From Bradyrhizobium sp. AZCC 2262 (lineage in GTDB: Bacteria > Pseudomonadota > Alphaproteobacteria > Rhizobiales > Xanthobacteraceae), in NCBI RefSeq assembly GCF_036924535.1, contig NZ_JAZHRT010000001.1, forward strand, positions 6,510,001 to 6,574,000: a stretch of 64,000 nt of DNA, written 5' to 3'. Both the position numbers and the translations under genes were made by a program. Position 1 is the first letter of the stretch. Every line of letters begins with the position of its first letter. Positions 27,711 to 36,638 of this stretch are shown piece after piece. The notes beneath the pieces are model-generated. The model was not told the DNA's origin, made no database searches, and worked only from the letters and a program-made list of their open reading frames with translations.

Positions 27711-28519
27711 AGATGCGCGCCAATACCGCGATCGGCGGGTTCCTGATCGGCGTTCTCTTTACAACGGCCGTGACAGCCGCGTTCTGGACGCCGTTCGATC
27801 CGCTCAAGGTCAATCTGCGCGCCCGCCTGCAACCGCCGTCCGCGCTCTACTGGCTCGGCACCGACGAGTTCGGCCGCGACGTGCTCAGCCGGGTCATGGC
27901 CGGCGCCGCAACCAGCGTCTTGGTCTCCGTGCTGACGGTGACCTTTGCAGTCGCGATCGGCGCCGTCGTCGGTGTGATCACAGGCTATTTGCGAGGCTGG
28001 ACCGATCGCATCATCATGGCCGTGAACGATGCGCTGCTGGCTTTTCCCGGTATCCTGCTGGCGCTGGCGGTCATGATCGTGACGGGCGCCAACAAGTTCG
28101 GCATCGTGCTGGCGCTCGGCATCGCCTACATCCCTTCGGTCGTGCGGGTGGTGCGCGGCACCGTGCTGTCGATCCGGGAGCGGGAATACATCGAAGCCTC
28201 TCGCGTCATCGGCAACTCCGAGCTCTATTCAATGGCGCGGCACGTCTTGCCCAACAGCCTCGCCCCGGTCGCCGTACTGGCAACCAGCATGTTCGGCTGG
28301 GTGCTGCTGGCCGAGAGCGCGCTCAGCTTCCTCGGCCTCGGCGTGCCTCCGCCGGCGCCAACCTGGGGCAACCTGCTGGCGGCGAGCCGCCCGTATATGG
28401 AGAGCGCCGCCTGGCTCAGCATCGCGCCGGGTATTTGCATCGCGCTGACGCTGCTCGGCATCAACCTGCTCGGCGACTCCCTGCGCGACCGTCTTGACCC
28501 GCGGATGGTGCACGGATGA
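27707..28519 (+). CDS. ABC transporter permease, DppC/OppC type
   Basis: 270-aa partner permease with the LGTDEFGRDVLSRVMAGA segment typical of OppC and the EAA loop REYIEASRVIGNSELYSM. The ATG at 27707 overlaps the DppB-type stop, and its own stop overlaps the ATPase start, so all three are translationally coupled. Confidence 0.93.
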   Translation: MKMRANTAIGGFLIGVLFTTAVTAAFWTPFDPLKVNLRARLQPPSALYWLGTDEFGRDVLSRVMAGAATSVLVSVLTVTFAVAIGAVVGVITGYLRGWTDRIIMAVNDALLAFPGILLALAVMIVTGANKFGIVLALGIAYIPSVVRVVRGTVLSIREREYIEASRVIGNSELYSMARHVLPNSLAPVAVLATSMFGWVLLAESALSFLGLGVPPPAPTWGNLLAASRPYMESAAWLSIAPGICIALTLLGINLLGDSLRDRLDPRMVHG

Positions 28520-30129
28520 CCACGCCGCTCCTGACAGTCGACAATCTCCGTATCGAGGCCGCACGCACCGGCGAAGCGGTCGTTGACGACATTTCATTCG
28601 ACATCGCACGCGGCGAGTTCCTGGCGGTCGTTGGCGAGTCCGGCAGCGGCAAGACGGTGGCGGCGCGCACCGTGCTCGGTCTCCTCCCGCCCGGGCTGCG
28701 CCGGACCGCCGGGCGAATTATGCTCGACGGCGAAGACCTCACGGCACTCTCCCCCAAGCGGCTGCGCGCCCTGCGTGGACCGGTGGTCGGCATGGTCTTT
28801 CAGGAGCCCATGGTATCGCTCAACCCCGCGATCAGTGTCGGGGCACAGATGGCCGAAGGCCTCGGCCTGCACATGCGGTTGTCCAGGAAAGAAATCAGAC
28901 AACGCTGCCTCGACATGCTGGAGCGGGTCCAGATTCGCGATCCCGCGCGCACCTTCGACGCCTATCCGCACGAATTCTCCGGCGGCATGCGGCAACGGAT
29001 CATGCTGGCCTCCGTGATGCTGCTGCGGCCAAAGCTCCTGATCGCCGACGAGCCGACCACCGCACTGGACACCCTGACCCAGCGCGAAGTGCTCGACCTG
29101 ATGGTCGGCCTTGCCCTCGACCATGGCACCTCGGTGATGCTTATCACCCATAATCTCGGTCTGGTCGCGCGCTACACGCAGCGCGCCGTCGTGATGCAAA
29201 AGGGCAAGGTGGTCGAAGCCGGCGCAACCAAGCAGATTCTAACCACCCCGCGCGAAGCCTATACACGCCAACTGATCGACGCGCTGCCCCGGCGCGCGAC
29301 CGGAATTGCACGGCTCGCGGTCGGCGAACCGCTGATGAGCGTGCGCGGCCTCAAGGTCGAGTTCGGCGGACGGCGGCAGTTTTTCCGCCAACGCCCCGGG
29401 CTGCGCGCCGTCGACGCCATCGACCTCGACATTCGCGCGGGCGAGACCGTCGCGGTCGTCGGCGGCAGCGGCTCGGGCAAGACCACGCTCGGCCGTGCGA
29501 TGCTGCGGCTGATCCCCTCCGCCGCGGGACAAATCCGCTTTCGTGGCAAGGAGGTGCCGGAAGCAGCCGACCGGGATTTTCGGCTCTCCTCGCAACTGGT
29601 GTTTCAGGACCCCTACTCCTCGCTGGATCCCCGCATGCGCGTCGGCGAGATCGTCGCCGAACCGCTGCGGCATGTCGCTCAGTTGGCTGCGACCGAGCGC
29701 ACCAGGCGCGTCGAAAAAATGCTGGACGAGGTGGGTCTTGCGAATTTCGCCAACCGCTGGCCGCACGAACTCTCGGGCGGGCAACGCCAGCGCATCGCAA
29801 TCGCGCGGGCAATCGTGCGTGGCCCGCTGTTCGTCGTCGCGGACGAGCCGGTTTCCGCCCTCGACATGACCATCCAGGCACAGGTGCTGAAGCTGCTGGA
29901 ACGCCTGCAGGCGCAATACGGGTTCGCCTGCCTGTTCATCAGCCATGATCTCGCCGCCGTCGAGCAGGTCGCCGACCGCGTCGTGGTGATGCAGGGCGGT
30001 CGCATCGTCGAGCAGGGATCGCGCGACGACATCTTCGATTCACCGCAGCACGACTACACCAGGGCGCTGCTCGCGGCGGCGCCGATGGTGGATTTTGTCA
30101 AGCCCGAAGCGGCGCGCGTACCCGCGTAG
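28516..30129 (+). CDS. ABC transporter ATP-binding protein, DppD-DppF fusion
   Basis: 537 aa with two complete nucleotide-binding domains. The first has Walker A GESGSGKTV, signature SGGMRQR and Walker B LLIADEPTTALD; the second has GGSGSGKTT, LSGGQRQR and FVVADEPVSALD. Fusion of both ATPase subunits in one chain is common in rhizobial peptide importers. It energizes the two permeases upstream. Confidence 0.94.
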   Translation: MTTPLLTVDNLRIEAARTGEAVVDDISFDIARGEFLAVVGESGSGKTVAARTVLGLLPPGLRRTAGRIMLDGEDLTALSPKRLRALRGPVVGMVFQEPMVSLNPAISVGAQMAEGLGLHMRLSRKEIRQRCLDMLERVQIRDPARTFDAYPHEFSGGMRQRIMLASVMLLRPKLLIADEPTTALDTLTQREVLDLMVGLALDHGTSVMLITHNLGLVARYTQRAVVMQKGKVVEAGATKQILTTPREAYTRQLIDALPRRATGIARLAVGEPLMSVRGLKVEFGGRRQFFRQRPGLRAVDAIDLDIRAGETVAVVGGSGSGKTTLGRAMLRLIPSAAGQIRFRGKEVPEAADRDFRLSSQLVFQDPYSSLDPRMRVGEIVAEPLRHVAQLAATERTRRVEKMLDEVGLANFANRWPHELSGGQRQRIAIARAIVRGPLFVVADEPVSALDMTIQAQVLKLLERLQAQYGFACLFISHDLAAVEQVADRVVVMQGGRIVEQGSRDDIFDSPQHDYTRALLAAAPMVDFVKPEAARVPA

Positions 30130-30145
30130 CGTTGGAGAGAGTATA

Positions 30146-31680
30146 ATGAGGCGCCTTGCCGTTCTTTGTCTTGCGATGCTGGCGGCCGCGACACCGGTCC
30201 GGGCCGAGAGCGTGCTCCGCACCATGATCACGACCGATATCCGCGGCCTGATGCCGGCCCTGACGACAACACCGGAACCGTGCTGCAGAATGTCTACGAA
30301 GGCTTGGTCGCCTGGCGCGCCGACGGCACGGCGGCCCCGATGCTGGCAAAGGAAATCGCAATCTCCGACGACGGCCGGAGTTACACCTTCACGCTCCGCG
30401 ACGACGTGACCTTCCATAATGGCGCGCGGCTGACGTCGAGCGAAGTTGCCTGGACCTGGGCGCGTTTTCTCGATCCGAAGGCCGGCCGACCGTGCCGCGC
30501 CAATTTCGATGGTTCGCGGCAAATCAAGATCGTCGCGATCGAGACGCCGTCGCCGATGCAGGTGATCTTCCGCCTCGCTGAGCCGAGCGGCGCTTTCCTC
30601 AGCATGCTGGCGCGCAGCGACTGTGATGGCACCGGCATCGCGCATCCCGATTCGATTGGCGCGGATGGAGTCTGGAAAGACGCCATCGGAACCGGCCCGT
30701 TCAAGTTGACCGAGTGGCGACGGGGCCAGTATGTCGAACTGGCGCGCTTCCCCGCCTATCATGCGCGCAGCGAGCCGGCCGATGGTCTTGCCGGCGCCAA
30801 GTTCGCCAAACTCGACCGCATACGTCTCACCATCGTACCGGAACCGTCGACAGCGAAGGCGGCGATGCAGTCAGGCGAACTCGATCTCTGGCCGTCCATC
30901 GATCCGAAATTCGCGGAGGAGCTGAAGTCCGGCAGCGTCGAGGTCGTAGCCTCACCGGTGTCGTCGCTCAACGCGATCGTCATGCAAACCGGTGATCCCT
31001 TGTTGAAGGACAAGCGCATCCGTCAGGCGATCGAGGCGGCGCTCGACTACCAGAACATGGCGGAGTCCCTGACCGATGGCTACGCCAAGCCCAGCACCTC
31101 GCTGGTTCCGCTTTCCAGCCGCTATTACGGGCCGGTGCAGAAGAACGGGCATCGCTATGATCCGGCACGGGCGAAGAAGCTGCTGGCGGAAGCCGGATAT
31201 CGGGGCCAGCCGATCAAGATCACCACCAACTCACGCTTTGCAGTGATGAACGACGTGGCGGTTCTCATCCAGGCGATGGCGCAACAGGTCGGCATCAACA
31301 TGACCGTCGAGGTGGTCGAGTTTGCCACCCAGCTCAACCGCTATTTCAAGGGCGATTATCAGCTCATGGTGTTCAACTACACGCCTTACCTCGATCCGCT
31401 GTTCGGGCTCGACCGTTTCATCGGCGACAAGACCGCGCAGGCCGATCGGGTGTGGGGAAATCCACAGGCGATTGAGCTGCTGGCAAAACTCACCCAGACC
31501 TCTTCGCCGGAAGCGCGCCAGCCGCTGTTCGACGATTTGCACACATTGTTCATCGAGGATTCGCCGATGGTGGTGTGGAGCTCCGGCGTCAATGTCTCGG
31601 CTTACGCCAAGGCGGTCCGGGGATATGCCCCCTGGCCGGGCCGCAAGCCGCGCTTCTGGAACATGGAGGTCGTGCGATGA
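30146..31680 (+). pseudogene. second oligopeptide-type substrate-binding protein, frameshifted near its N terminus
   Basis: The ATG at 30146, after GGAGAGAG, opens a good signal peptide (LAVLCLAMLAAATPVRA) and mature start ESVLRTMITTDIRGLMP, but that frame then loses homology. From base 30256 the frame one base back continues the family sequence (DDNTGTVLQNVYEGLVAW, then TFTLRDDVTFHNGARLT) to the stop at 31680. A one-base deletion (or two-base insertion) near 30254-30261 explains this. It may be a real inactivating mutation or a sequence error. Uninterrupted, the protein would be about 510 aa and paralogous to the 25156 product. Confidence 0.8.
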
Positions 31681-32522
31681 CCTCGCTCGCCCAGCGCACC
31701 CAACACGCCTGGCCCGACGGCGCGCGTTGTGTTATCGGCCTTACGCTTGATTTCGACGGCACGTCGCTGGAGCGCGGCCGCGACCAACTGCCCGTTGGGG
31801 CGCGATCGCATGGCCGCTATTCCGCCAAATGCGGCATCCCTCGTTTCGTCGACATGTTCACGCGCCAAGGGGTGCCGTGGACGTTCTACGTCTCCGGCTA
31901 CGACGCCGAGGAAAGTCCCGACCTCGTGCGCACCATTGCGCGTTCCGGGATCGAGATCGGATCGCACGGCTATCTGCACGAAGGCGTCGATCCCGGTGAC
32001 GCCGAGCCGGAGCTGCTGGAACGCACGCACAGACTGCTGACGGATATCACCGGCATCGCACCTAAGGGTTGGCGGTCCCCGTCGGGACACAAGACCGCGC
32101 GCACGCTGAACAAGCTGCGCGAGCTCGGTTACGTCTACGATTCCAGTGACAAGGATTTCGACCTGCCCTACCTGCTGCGTTACGGGGGTCAGGAGCACGA
32201 CAACTATGTCTGCCTTCCCAACAACACTTCGAGCCTCGACGACTTTCCGTTCTATCGCGTCAGCTACACGCCGCCGTCGGAAGTGCTGACGCATTGGATG
32301 CAGGAGTTCGATGCGATCTATGCCGAGGGCGGCTATTTCAACCTGACCGTCCATCCCCGCGTCGGTTACGGTTCGGGATCGCCGGCGCGGGTCGCGATCG
32401 TCGAGAAGCTGATCACGTACATCAAGCGTCATGACGGCGTGCGCTTCGTCGGGATGCTGGAATTGGCGCAATGGTGTCTGAAACGCCCAGCCGACTGGCG
32501 GCGGGACTGGAGCGGCCAATGA
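31677..32522 (+). CDS. polysaccharide deacetylase (NodB homology) family protein, intact metal site
   Basis: 281 aa. The expected ligands are present: D25xD27 in TLDFDGTS (catalytic base and metal Asp) and H97xxxH101 in SHGYLHE, plus the RSPSGH motif. This DxD/HxxxH spacing matches the cytoplasmic H. pylori PgdA-like and PuuE-like branch rather than secreted chitin deacetylases, and there is no signal peptide. Such enzymes can act on small amides or imides. It overlaps the preceding binding-protein stop and the next deacetylase start (ATGA at both ends). Confidence 0.85.
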   Translation: MTSLAQRTQHAWPDGARCVIGLTLDFDGTSLERGRDQLPVGARSHGRYSAKCGIPRFVDMFTRQGVPWTFYVSGYDAEESPDLVRTIARSGIEIGSHGYLHEGVDPGDAEPELLERTHRLLTDITGIAPKGWRSPSGHKTARTLNKLRELGYVYDSSDKDFDLPYLLRYGGQEHDNYVCLPNNTSSLDDFPFYRVSYTPPSEVLTHWMQEFDAIYAEGGYFNLTVHPRVGYGSGSPARVAIVEKLITYIKRHDGVRFVGMLELAQWCLKRPADWRRDWSGQ

Positions 32523-33313
32523 ATGCCTCGATCCGTCCGGTCGCGGTGACCGTCAATTTGCAGGGCAAGACCGTCGAACTGCAACAGCTCGGCGAGGACG
32601 CGCTGTTCGGCCGCGCCTCCTACGGCAAATATGCCTACGCGGTCGGCTGCGAGCGGCTGTTTGGACTGCTCGACCGGCACGGCATCAAGGCGACAGTCTT
32701 CGTCCCTGGCGCGGAAGCCGAAGCCAATCCCGATTATGTGGCCGCCCTCACTCACCGCGGCCATGAGATCGCTGCGCACGGCTGGGCGATGGAGGCCATG
32801 GATGCACCCGGAATCGACGAACGTGCACTGATCGAGCGCACGCATGCCACGCTCGTGCGCGTCACTGGTCGCGCTCCATCCGGATTCCGCGCACCGCACG
32901 GACGGTTCACCGAGCGGACACTCGGGCACCTCGCGGCGCTCGGCTACCGCTACGATTCAAGCTTCCAGGATGATGACCGGCCCTACCGGCTCGATGCTGA
33001 CGGCGGCGGCGGCATGATCGAGGTGCCGCAGTCGGAAATCCTGATCGACGCCACGCTCTACGCGCAGCGGCAGACCCATGACCGGGTCATGAAGACCTGG
33101 CATGAGGAGATCGAGGCCATGCACAGGGAACGCTGCCTGATCACGCTCACGCTGCATCCGCGCAGCGACTATGGCAGCGCGCGTGCGAGCCGTATCGCGG
33201 CACTCGATCGGCTGCTGACGTGGCTGCGCGGCCTCCCTGGAGTTGCATTCATGCGGTGCGACACGATCGCGGCGGCGGCCGATGATTTTCGTTCGGAAGC
33301 GCGCCGGGGATAG
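32519..33313 (+). CDS. polysaccharide deacetylase-like protein with degenerate metal site
   Basis: 264-aa paralogue of the preceding gene. The DxD pair is N13xQ15 (TVNLQG) and HxxxH is H87xxxM91 (AHGWAME), so the catalytic base, the metal Asp and one metal His are missing, while the fold markers (FRAPHG, YRYDSSF, LTLHPRSDYGS) remain. It is translationally coupled to the intact paralogue, suggesting a non-catalytic partner subunit or a different chemistry. An upstream in-frame ATG at 32471 lies inside the previous gene. Confidence 0.78.
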   Translation: MNASIRPVAVTVNLQGKTVELQQLGEDALFGRASYGKYAYAVGCERLFGLLDRHGIKATVFVPGAEAEANPDYVAALTHRGHEIAAHGWAMEAMDAPGIDERALIERTHATLVRVTGRAPSGFRAPHGRFTERTLGHLAALGYRYDSSFQDDDRPYRLDADGGGGMIEVPQSEILIDATLYAQRQTHDRVMKTWHEEIEAMHRERCLITLTLHPRSDYGSARASRIAALDRLLTWLRGLPGVAFMRCDTIAAAADDFRSEARRG

Positions 33314-33346
33314 AGAACGGCCGAGTTCGGACCGGCGCCGCAGACT

Positions 33347-34291
33347 TCACCCGGCTTCGATGCACGCTTCCATGATCCTGTCGATCTCGGCGGTCGCGAG
33401 AACCCCGATCTCGGCAATGAATACGATCCGTGCCCGCGGCACCCCGGCCGCCAGTGCCCCGGCCGCGAGTTCCCCGCCCGGCGCCAACGTCGCGCGCCCG
33501 CCGGCGAGCTGAAACACCATCAACCGCCCGGGCTGCTCCACCGTCTCGAACAACCCCTTCGCCCGCGCGAGCTTCGGCGCCAGCCGACCGATCGCTTGCT
33601 GCAATCGGAGCAGCGACACCGGCCGTTCCGATGTCCAGCTCAGCGTCTCGAACCGGTCAGCCGCAGGCCGTCGCGGCCCCACCTCACGCGGCGCCGGCAC
33701 GCGGTCCACATCCGCGGGGAATAGCAGGGCCGTGGGGACTTCGCCGTGCGGCGCATCGACCAGCACCGCCGCCGGACGTTGCGCCCGAATAACATCGCGC
33801 AGTTGCGCGCAAGCCGCCGCGTCCGCCATATCCACCTTGCTCAGCGCCACCACGTCGGCCGCCCGCAATTGGGACCGTAGCAACGCGTCGCTTAGTGCTT
33901 CCGCATTTGTCGTCGCGTCCACCACGCACAGCACCGCTTCCAGCGGCGCCTCCCGCCAGATCAGGGGATCCATCAGGTTGCGGACGATATCCGAGGGATC
34001 GGCGATCCCGCTGGTTTCGATCACGATGAACTCCGGCTGCGGATCACGCCGCAGCAGGGCGGCGAGCGTGCGCAGCAGATCGCCTTCCAGCGAGCAGCAG
34101 ATGCAGCCGTTGCTCAGGCTGACCACCCCGTCGCTGGCGCCCGCGATCAGCTCCGCGTCGATATTGATCGCGCCGAAATCGTTGACCACGGCGGCGATCC
34201 GCCTCCCTTGCGCATGCGCGAGCAGATGGTTCACGACCGTGGTCTTGCCCGCCCCGAGGAAGCCGGTGACCAGCAGGATCGGGACCGGCAC
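33347..34291 (-). CDS. CobW/COG0523 family GTPase (putative metallochaperone)
   Basis: 314 aa with Walker A GFLGAGKTT (residues 10-18), the COG0523 hallmark GCICC (C63, C65, C66) for metal binding, an SKVD guanine-specificity motif and a C-terminal CobW domain. No His-rich metal-storage loop is visible. The start is taken as GTG at 34291, right after the stop of the upstream amidohydrolase gene; no ATG is available nearby. COG0523 proteins insert zinc or other metals into target enzymes, and the coupled metallo-amidohydrolase is the obvious candidate client (inference). Confidence 0.85.
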   Translation of the reverse strand: MPVPILLVTGFLGAGKTTVVNHLLAHAQGRRIAAVVNDFGAINIDAELIAGASDGVVSLSNGCICCSLEGDLLRTLAALLRRDPQPEFIVIETSGIADPSDIVRNLMDPLIWREAPLEAVLCVVDATTNAEALSDALLRSQLRAADVVALSKVDMADAAACAQLRDVIRAQRPAAVLVDAPHGEVPTALLFPADVDRVPAPREVGPRRPAADRFETLSWTSERPVSLLRLQQAIGRLAPKLARAKGLFETVEQPGRLMVFQLAGGRATLAPGGELAAGALAAGVPRARIVFIAEIGVLATAEIDRIMEACIEAG

Positions 34292-34293
34292 AA

Positions 34294-35784
34294 TCAGCTC
34301 TCGGCAACGGGCCGGCGCACCGGCCGGCCGGGCCTCGCCGCCACATCCAGCACGCCATCTGATATCAGCGGCTGGCCGCTGACCACCAGATGCCGCACGC
34401 CCTCTGACGGGCGGTTCATCGCCGAGAAAGTCGCCCGGTCGGTCAGCGTTTCGAAATCGAACACGACAATGTCGGCATCCGCACCCGGCTGCAGCCTTCC
34501 CTTGGTACGCATGGCGGGCGTGCTGTGGGAAAGAATCTCCGCCGGGATCAGGGCGCATTTGCGGATGCCTTCCAGCAGCGACACCGCCTTGCGCTCACGC
34601 ACCCACTCGCGGATGAAACGGGTGAAGCAACCCGCCGAACGCGGATGCGAGGTGGCGTCCTTTGGCAGCGGCCAGGCGTCGCCAGTGTAAGGGCTGCCGT
34701 CCGACAGCGTCCATGGCATCGCGTCGGAGGCGATCGCGCCGCCGGGATACAGCACCGATATGTCCAGCAGGTCCCGATGGTGCGGATTGTTCTCCGTATC
34801 CAGTATATGCCACAGCACCAGCGTGGACGGCTCCTCCGCCTGTGCCGCCAGCAATTCCTTGCGGTCGCGGAAGCGCCGCCCGTCGGTCACGCGCTGCACC
34901 GAATCGTAGCCTAATCCATTGCGCGCCTCGAACTCCGGGTCGCTGAAGAAGGCCGCCGCCAGCACCGTCGAACCGGTGCCGTACGGATAGGCCTCCACCG
35001 TGATCGGCAGGCCCTGCGCCTGCGCCTTCTTCACCAGCACGGCGCAACGCTCCACGTCGGTCTTGCTGGAAGAGTTGAAGTGGCAGATGTGCATATGCGC
35101 GCCGGTGGCGCCGGCATAGCCGATCAGGCGGACATAGGCCTCGGCGGCGCTTTCCGGATCGATACGGGACATGTAGGCGACGTGGGTGAAGGTCGCCACA
35201 TCATGCGCCGCCGCCAGCTGGCACACCGCGGTCAGCTCCTGGACGCCAGCGCCCGGGGCATAGGCGTTGAGGATGCCGATGCCGATGCCGCCCTCGTTCA
35301 GTCCGATGGCGAGGCGATCGAGGATGCCGGCCACCTCGGTATCGCTGGCCACGTTGTCGATCCAGCGGCGATCGCGCATGGCATTGCCGAACGCCTCCAG
35401 CGAGCTTTCGGCGTTGGAGCCAGTCATCGCGCCGATGCGCGCGAAGGCCCAGTTCGCAGCGGCGCCGTAGTTCAGCACGCGCCCCTTGGCGGCCTGGCGC
35501 CGATACCAGGATGCGACCGGCAATACGCCCGCCTCGAGGTCGAGCGTCGTCGTCACCCCGTCGAACGCCTGCATGCGGTCGGCCGGGATCGACTGGCCGT
35601 GCGCGTGCAGGTCGATGAAGCCGGGAGCCACCACCAGCCCGGTCGCGTCGATCACCCGCTCGGCGCTGCCGAACCCGGTGCCAACAGCGGAGATCCGGCC
35701 ATCCAGCACCGCCACATCGCCAATGGCGTCCATCCCGCTTGCCGGATCCACCACCCGGCCGCCACTGATTACCAAGCCAGTCAT
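34294..35784 (-). CDS. N-acyl-D-amino-acid deacylase-like amidohydrolase
   Basis: 496 aa, D-aminoacylase/dihydroorotase-like. A beta-sandwich N terminus with GGRVVDPASGMDA precedes H60xH62 (PGFIDLHAH), LEAGV, a further His in MHICHFNSSS and the late Asp in IASDAMPW, then the family-like segment KGRLQPGADADIVVFD. It removes N-acyl groups or cleaves related amides. It is transcribed with the CobW-like GTPase immediately downstream. Confidence 0.87.
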   Translation of the reverse strand: MTGLVISGGRVVDPASGMDAIGDVAVLDGRISAVGTGFGSAERVIDATGLVVAPGFIDLHAHGQSIPADRMQAFDGVTTTLDLEAGVLPVASWYRRQAAKGRVLNYGAAANWAFARIGAMTGSNAESSLEAFGNAMRDRRWIDNVASDTEVAGILDRLAIGLNEGGIGIGILNAYAPGAGVQELTAVCQLAAAHDVATFTHVAYMSRIDPESAAEAYVRLIGYAGATGAHMHICHFNSSSKTDVERCAVLVKKAQAQGLPITVEAYPYGTGSTVLAAAFFSDPEFEARNGLGYDSVQRVTDGRRFRDRKELLAAQAEEPSTLVLWHILDTENNPHHRDLLDISVLYPGGAIASDAMPWTLSDGSPYTGDAWPLPKDATSHPRSAGCFTRFIREWVRERKAVSLLEGIRKCALIPAEILSHSTPAMRTKGRLQPGADADIVVFDFETLTDRATFSAMNRPSEGVRHLVVSGQPLISDGVLDVAARPGRPVRRPVAES

Positions 35785-35864
35785 ATCGCTACTCCCTCAC
35801 GCAAAACTTTAGTCCGGCAAGGCCGGCAGCCGCTCCGTAGGCACCTAGACCGCCCACGCACGAG

Positions 35865-35888
35865 CTGTCTCGATTTCAATAGAGACAG
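35865..35888. other. stem-loop in the gap between divergent genes
   Basis: Arms CTGTCTC and GAGACAG (7 bp) with a 10-nt loop, followed on the plus strand by ATTTTC. It lies 81 bp upstream of the minus-strand amidohydrolase start and just ahead of the truncated CoA-transferase frame. It could be an operator or a weak terminator, or it may mark the breakpoint where the transferase gene lost its 5' end. Confidence 0.3.
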
Positions 35889-35936
35889 ATTTTCGGACCG
35901 ACGACCACCTCCGCTGATGCTGACGCATCATGCGTA

Positions 35937-36638
35937 TTGCGCCACATCCTTGGCATTCATCGCGGCGTGGCCGAGACCGGCTGCGTGTTCATCAGCTTGG
36001 AGCAGTTCGGACTGGCGCCGCATTTCCGACGCGCCGCCGAAACCGGCAGCGTCAGGATTCACGAGCTTGATGGCCCGGCCATCGCCGGCGGCCTGCGCGC
36101 CGCCGCCTGCGACCTGCCCTACGGCCTGATCCCGGACATGTGCACGGATCTTCCGCGCGTCAATCCGCAGACCTATCAATCCGTCCCCCGCGCGCCCGGC
36201 GAACGCGCCATGTTGAAGGTGCCGGCCATTCATCTTGACGTGACGCTGCTTCATGCCCAGCAGGCCGACGAACTCGGCAATGTCCAGTATTTCGGCCCGG
36301 TATTCTTTGACGTGCTGATGGCGCAAGCCTCGAAGAAGGTCATCGTGTCGGTCGACCGCATCGTCCCCACCGAGACTATCCGGCGGGACAATCATCTGAC
36401 CAAGTTGCCCTCGGCATTCGTGGACGCCGTGGTCGAGGCGCCCTTTGGGGCCCATCCGACTTCCAGCGGCGGACTTTACGAGGCCGACGACGATCACCTT
36501 GCGGAGTACGTCCGGGCCAGTGGCGGAAGTGCTTCCTTTACAAAATATCTCGAAACCTATGTCAGCGGCGCCGCCACGCAAGCCGATTATCACCGGCGCA
36601 TCGGCAGTCCGCATCTGCGCGAACCCGCGAGCCGATAA
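35937..36638 (+). pseudogene. CoA-transferase family I subunit A, 5'-truncated
   Basis: 233 residues from a TTG at 35937, matching the middle and end of glutaconate CoA-transferase subunit A-like proteins (TGCVFISLEQFGLAPHFRR, then SKKVIVSVDRIVPTETI). The N-terminal 60 or so residues of such proteins are absent. The in-frame stretch back to a TAG at 35880 shows no family sequence and no ATG. No subunit B is nearby. A decayed gene is the best reading. Its stop overlaps the ATG of the following CaiB/BaiF gene. Confidence 0.6.

Noticed and set aside
30240..30270. Programmed frameshift in the second binding protein
   Set aside because: No slippery heptamer or A/T run at the junction; a mutation or sequence error is simpler.
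35080..36129. 349-codon plus-strand frame across the amidohydrolase
   Set aside because: Antisense to the D-aminoacylase-like gene, with biased composition and no motifs.
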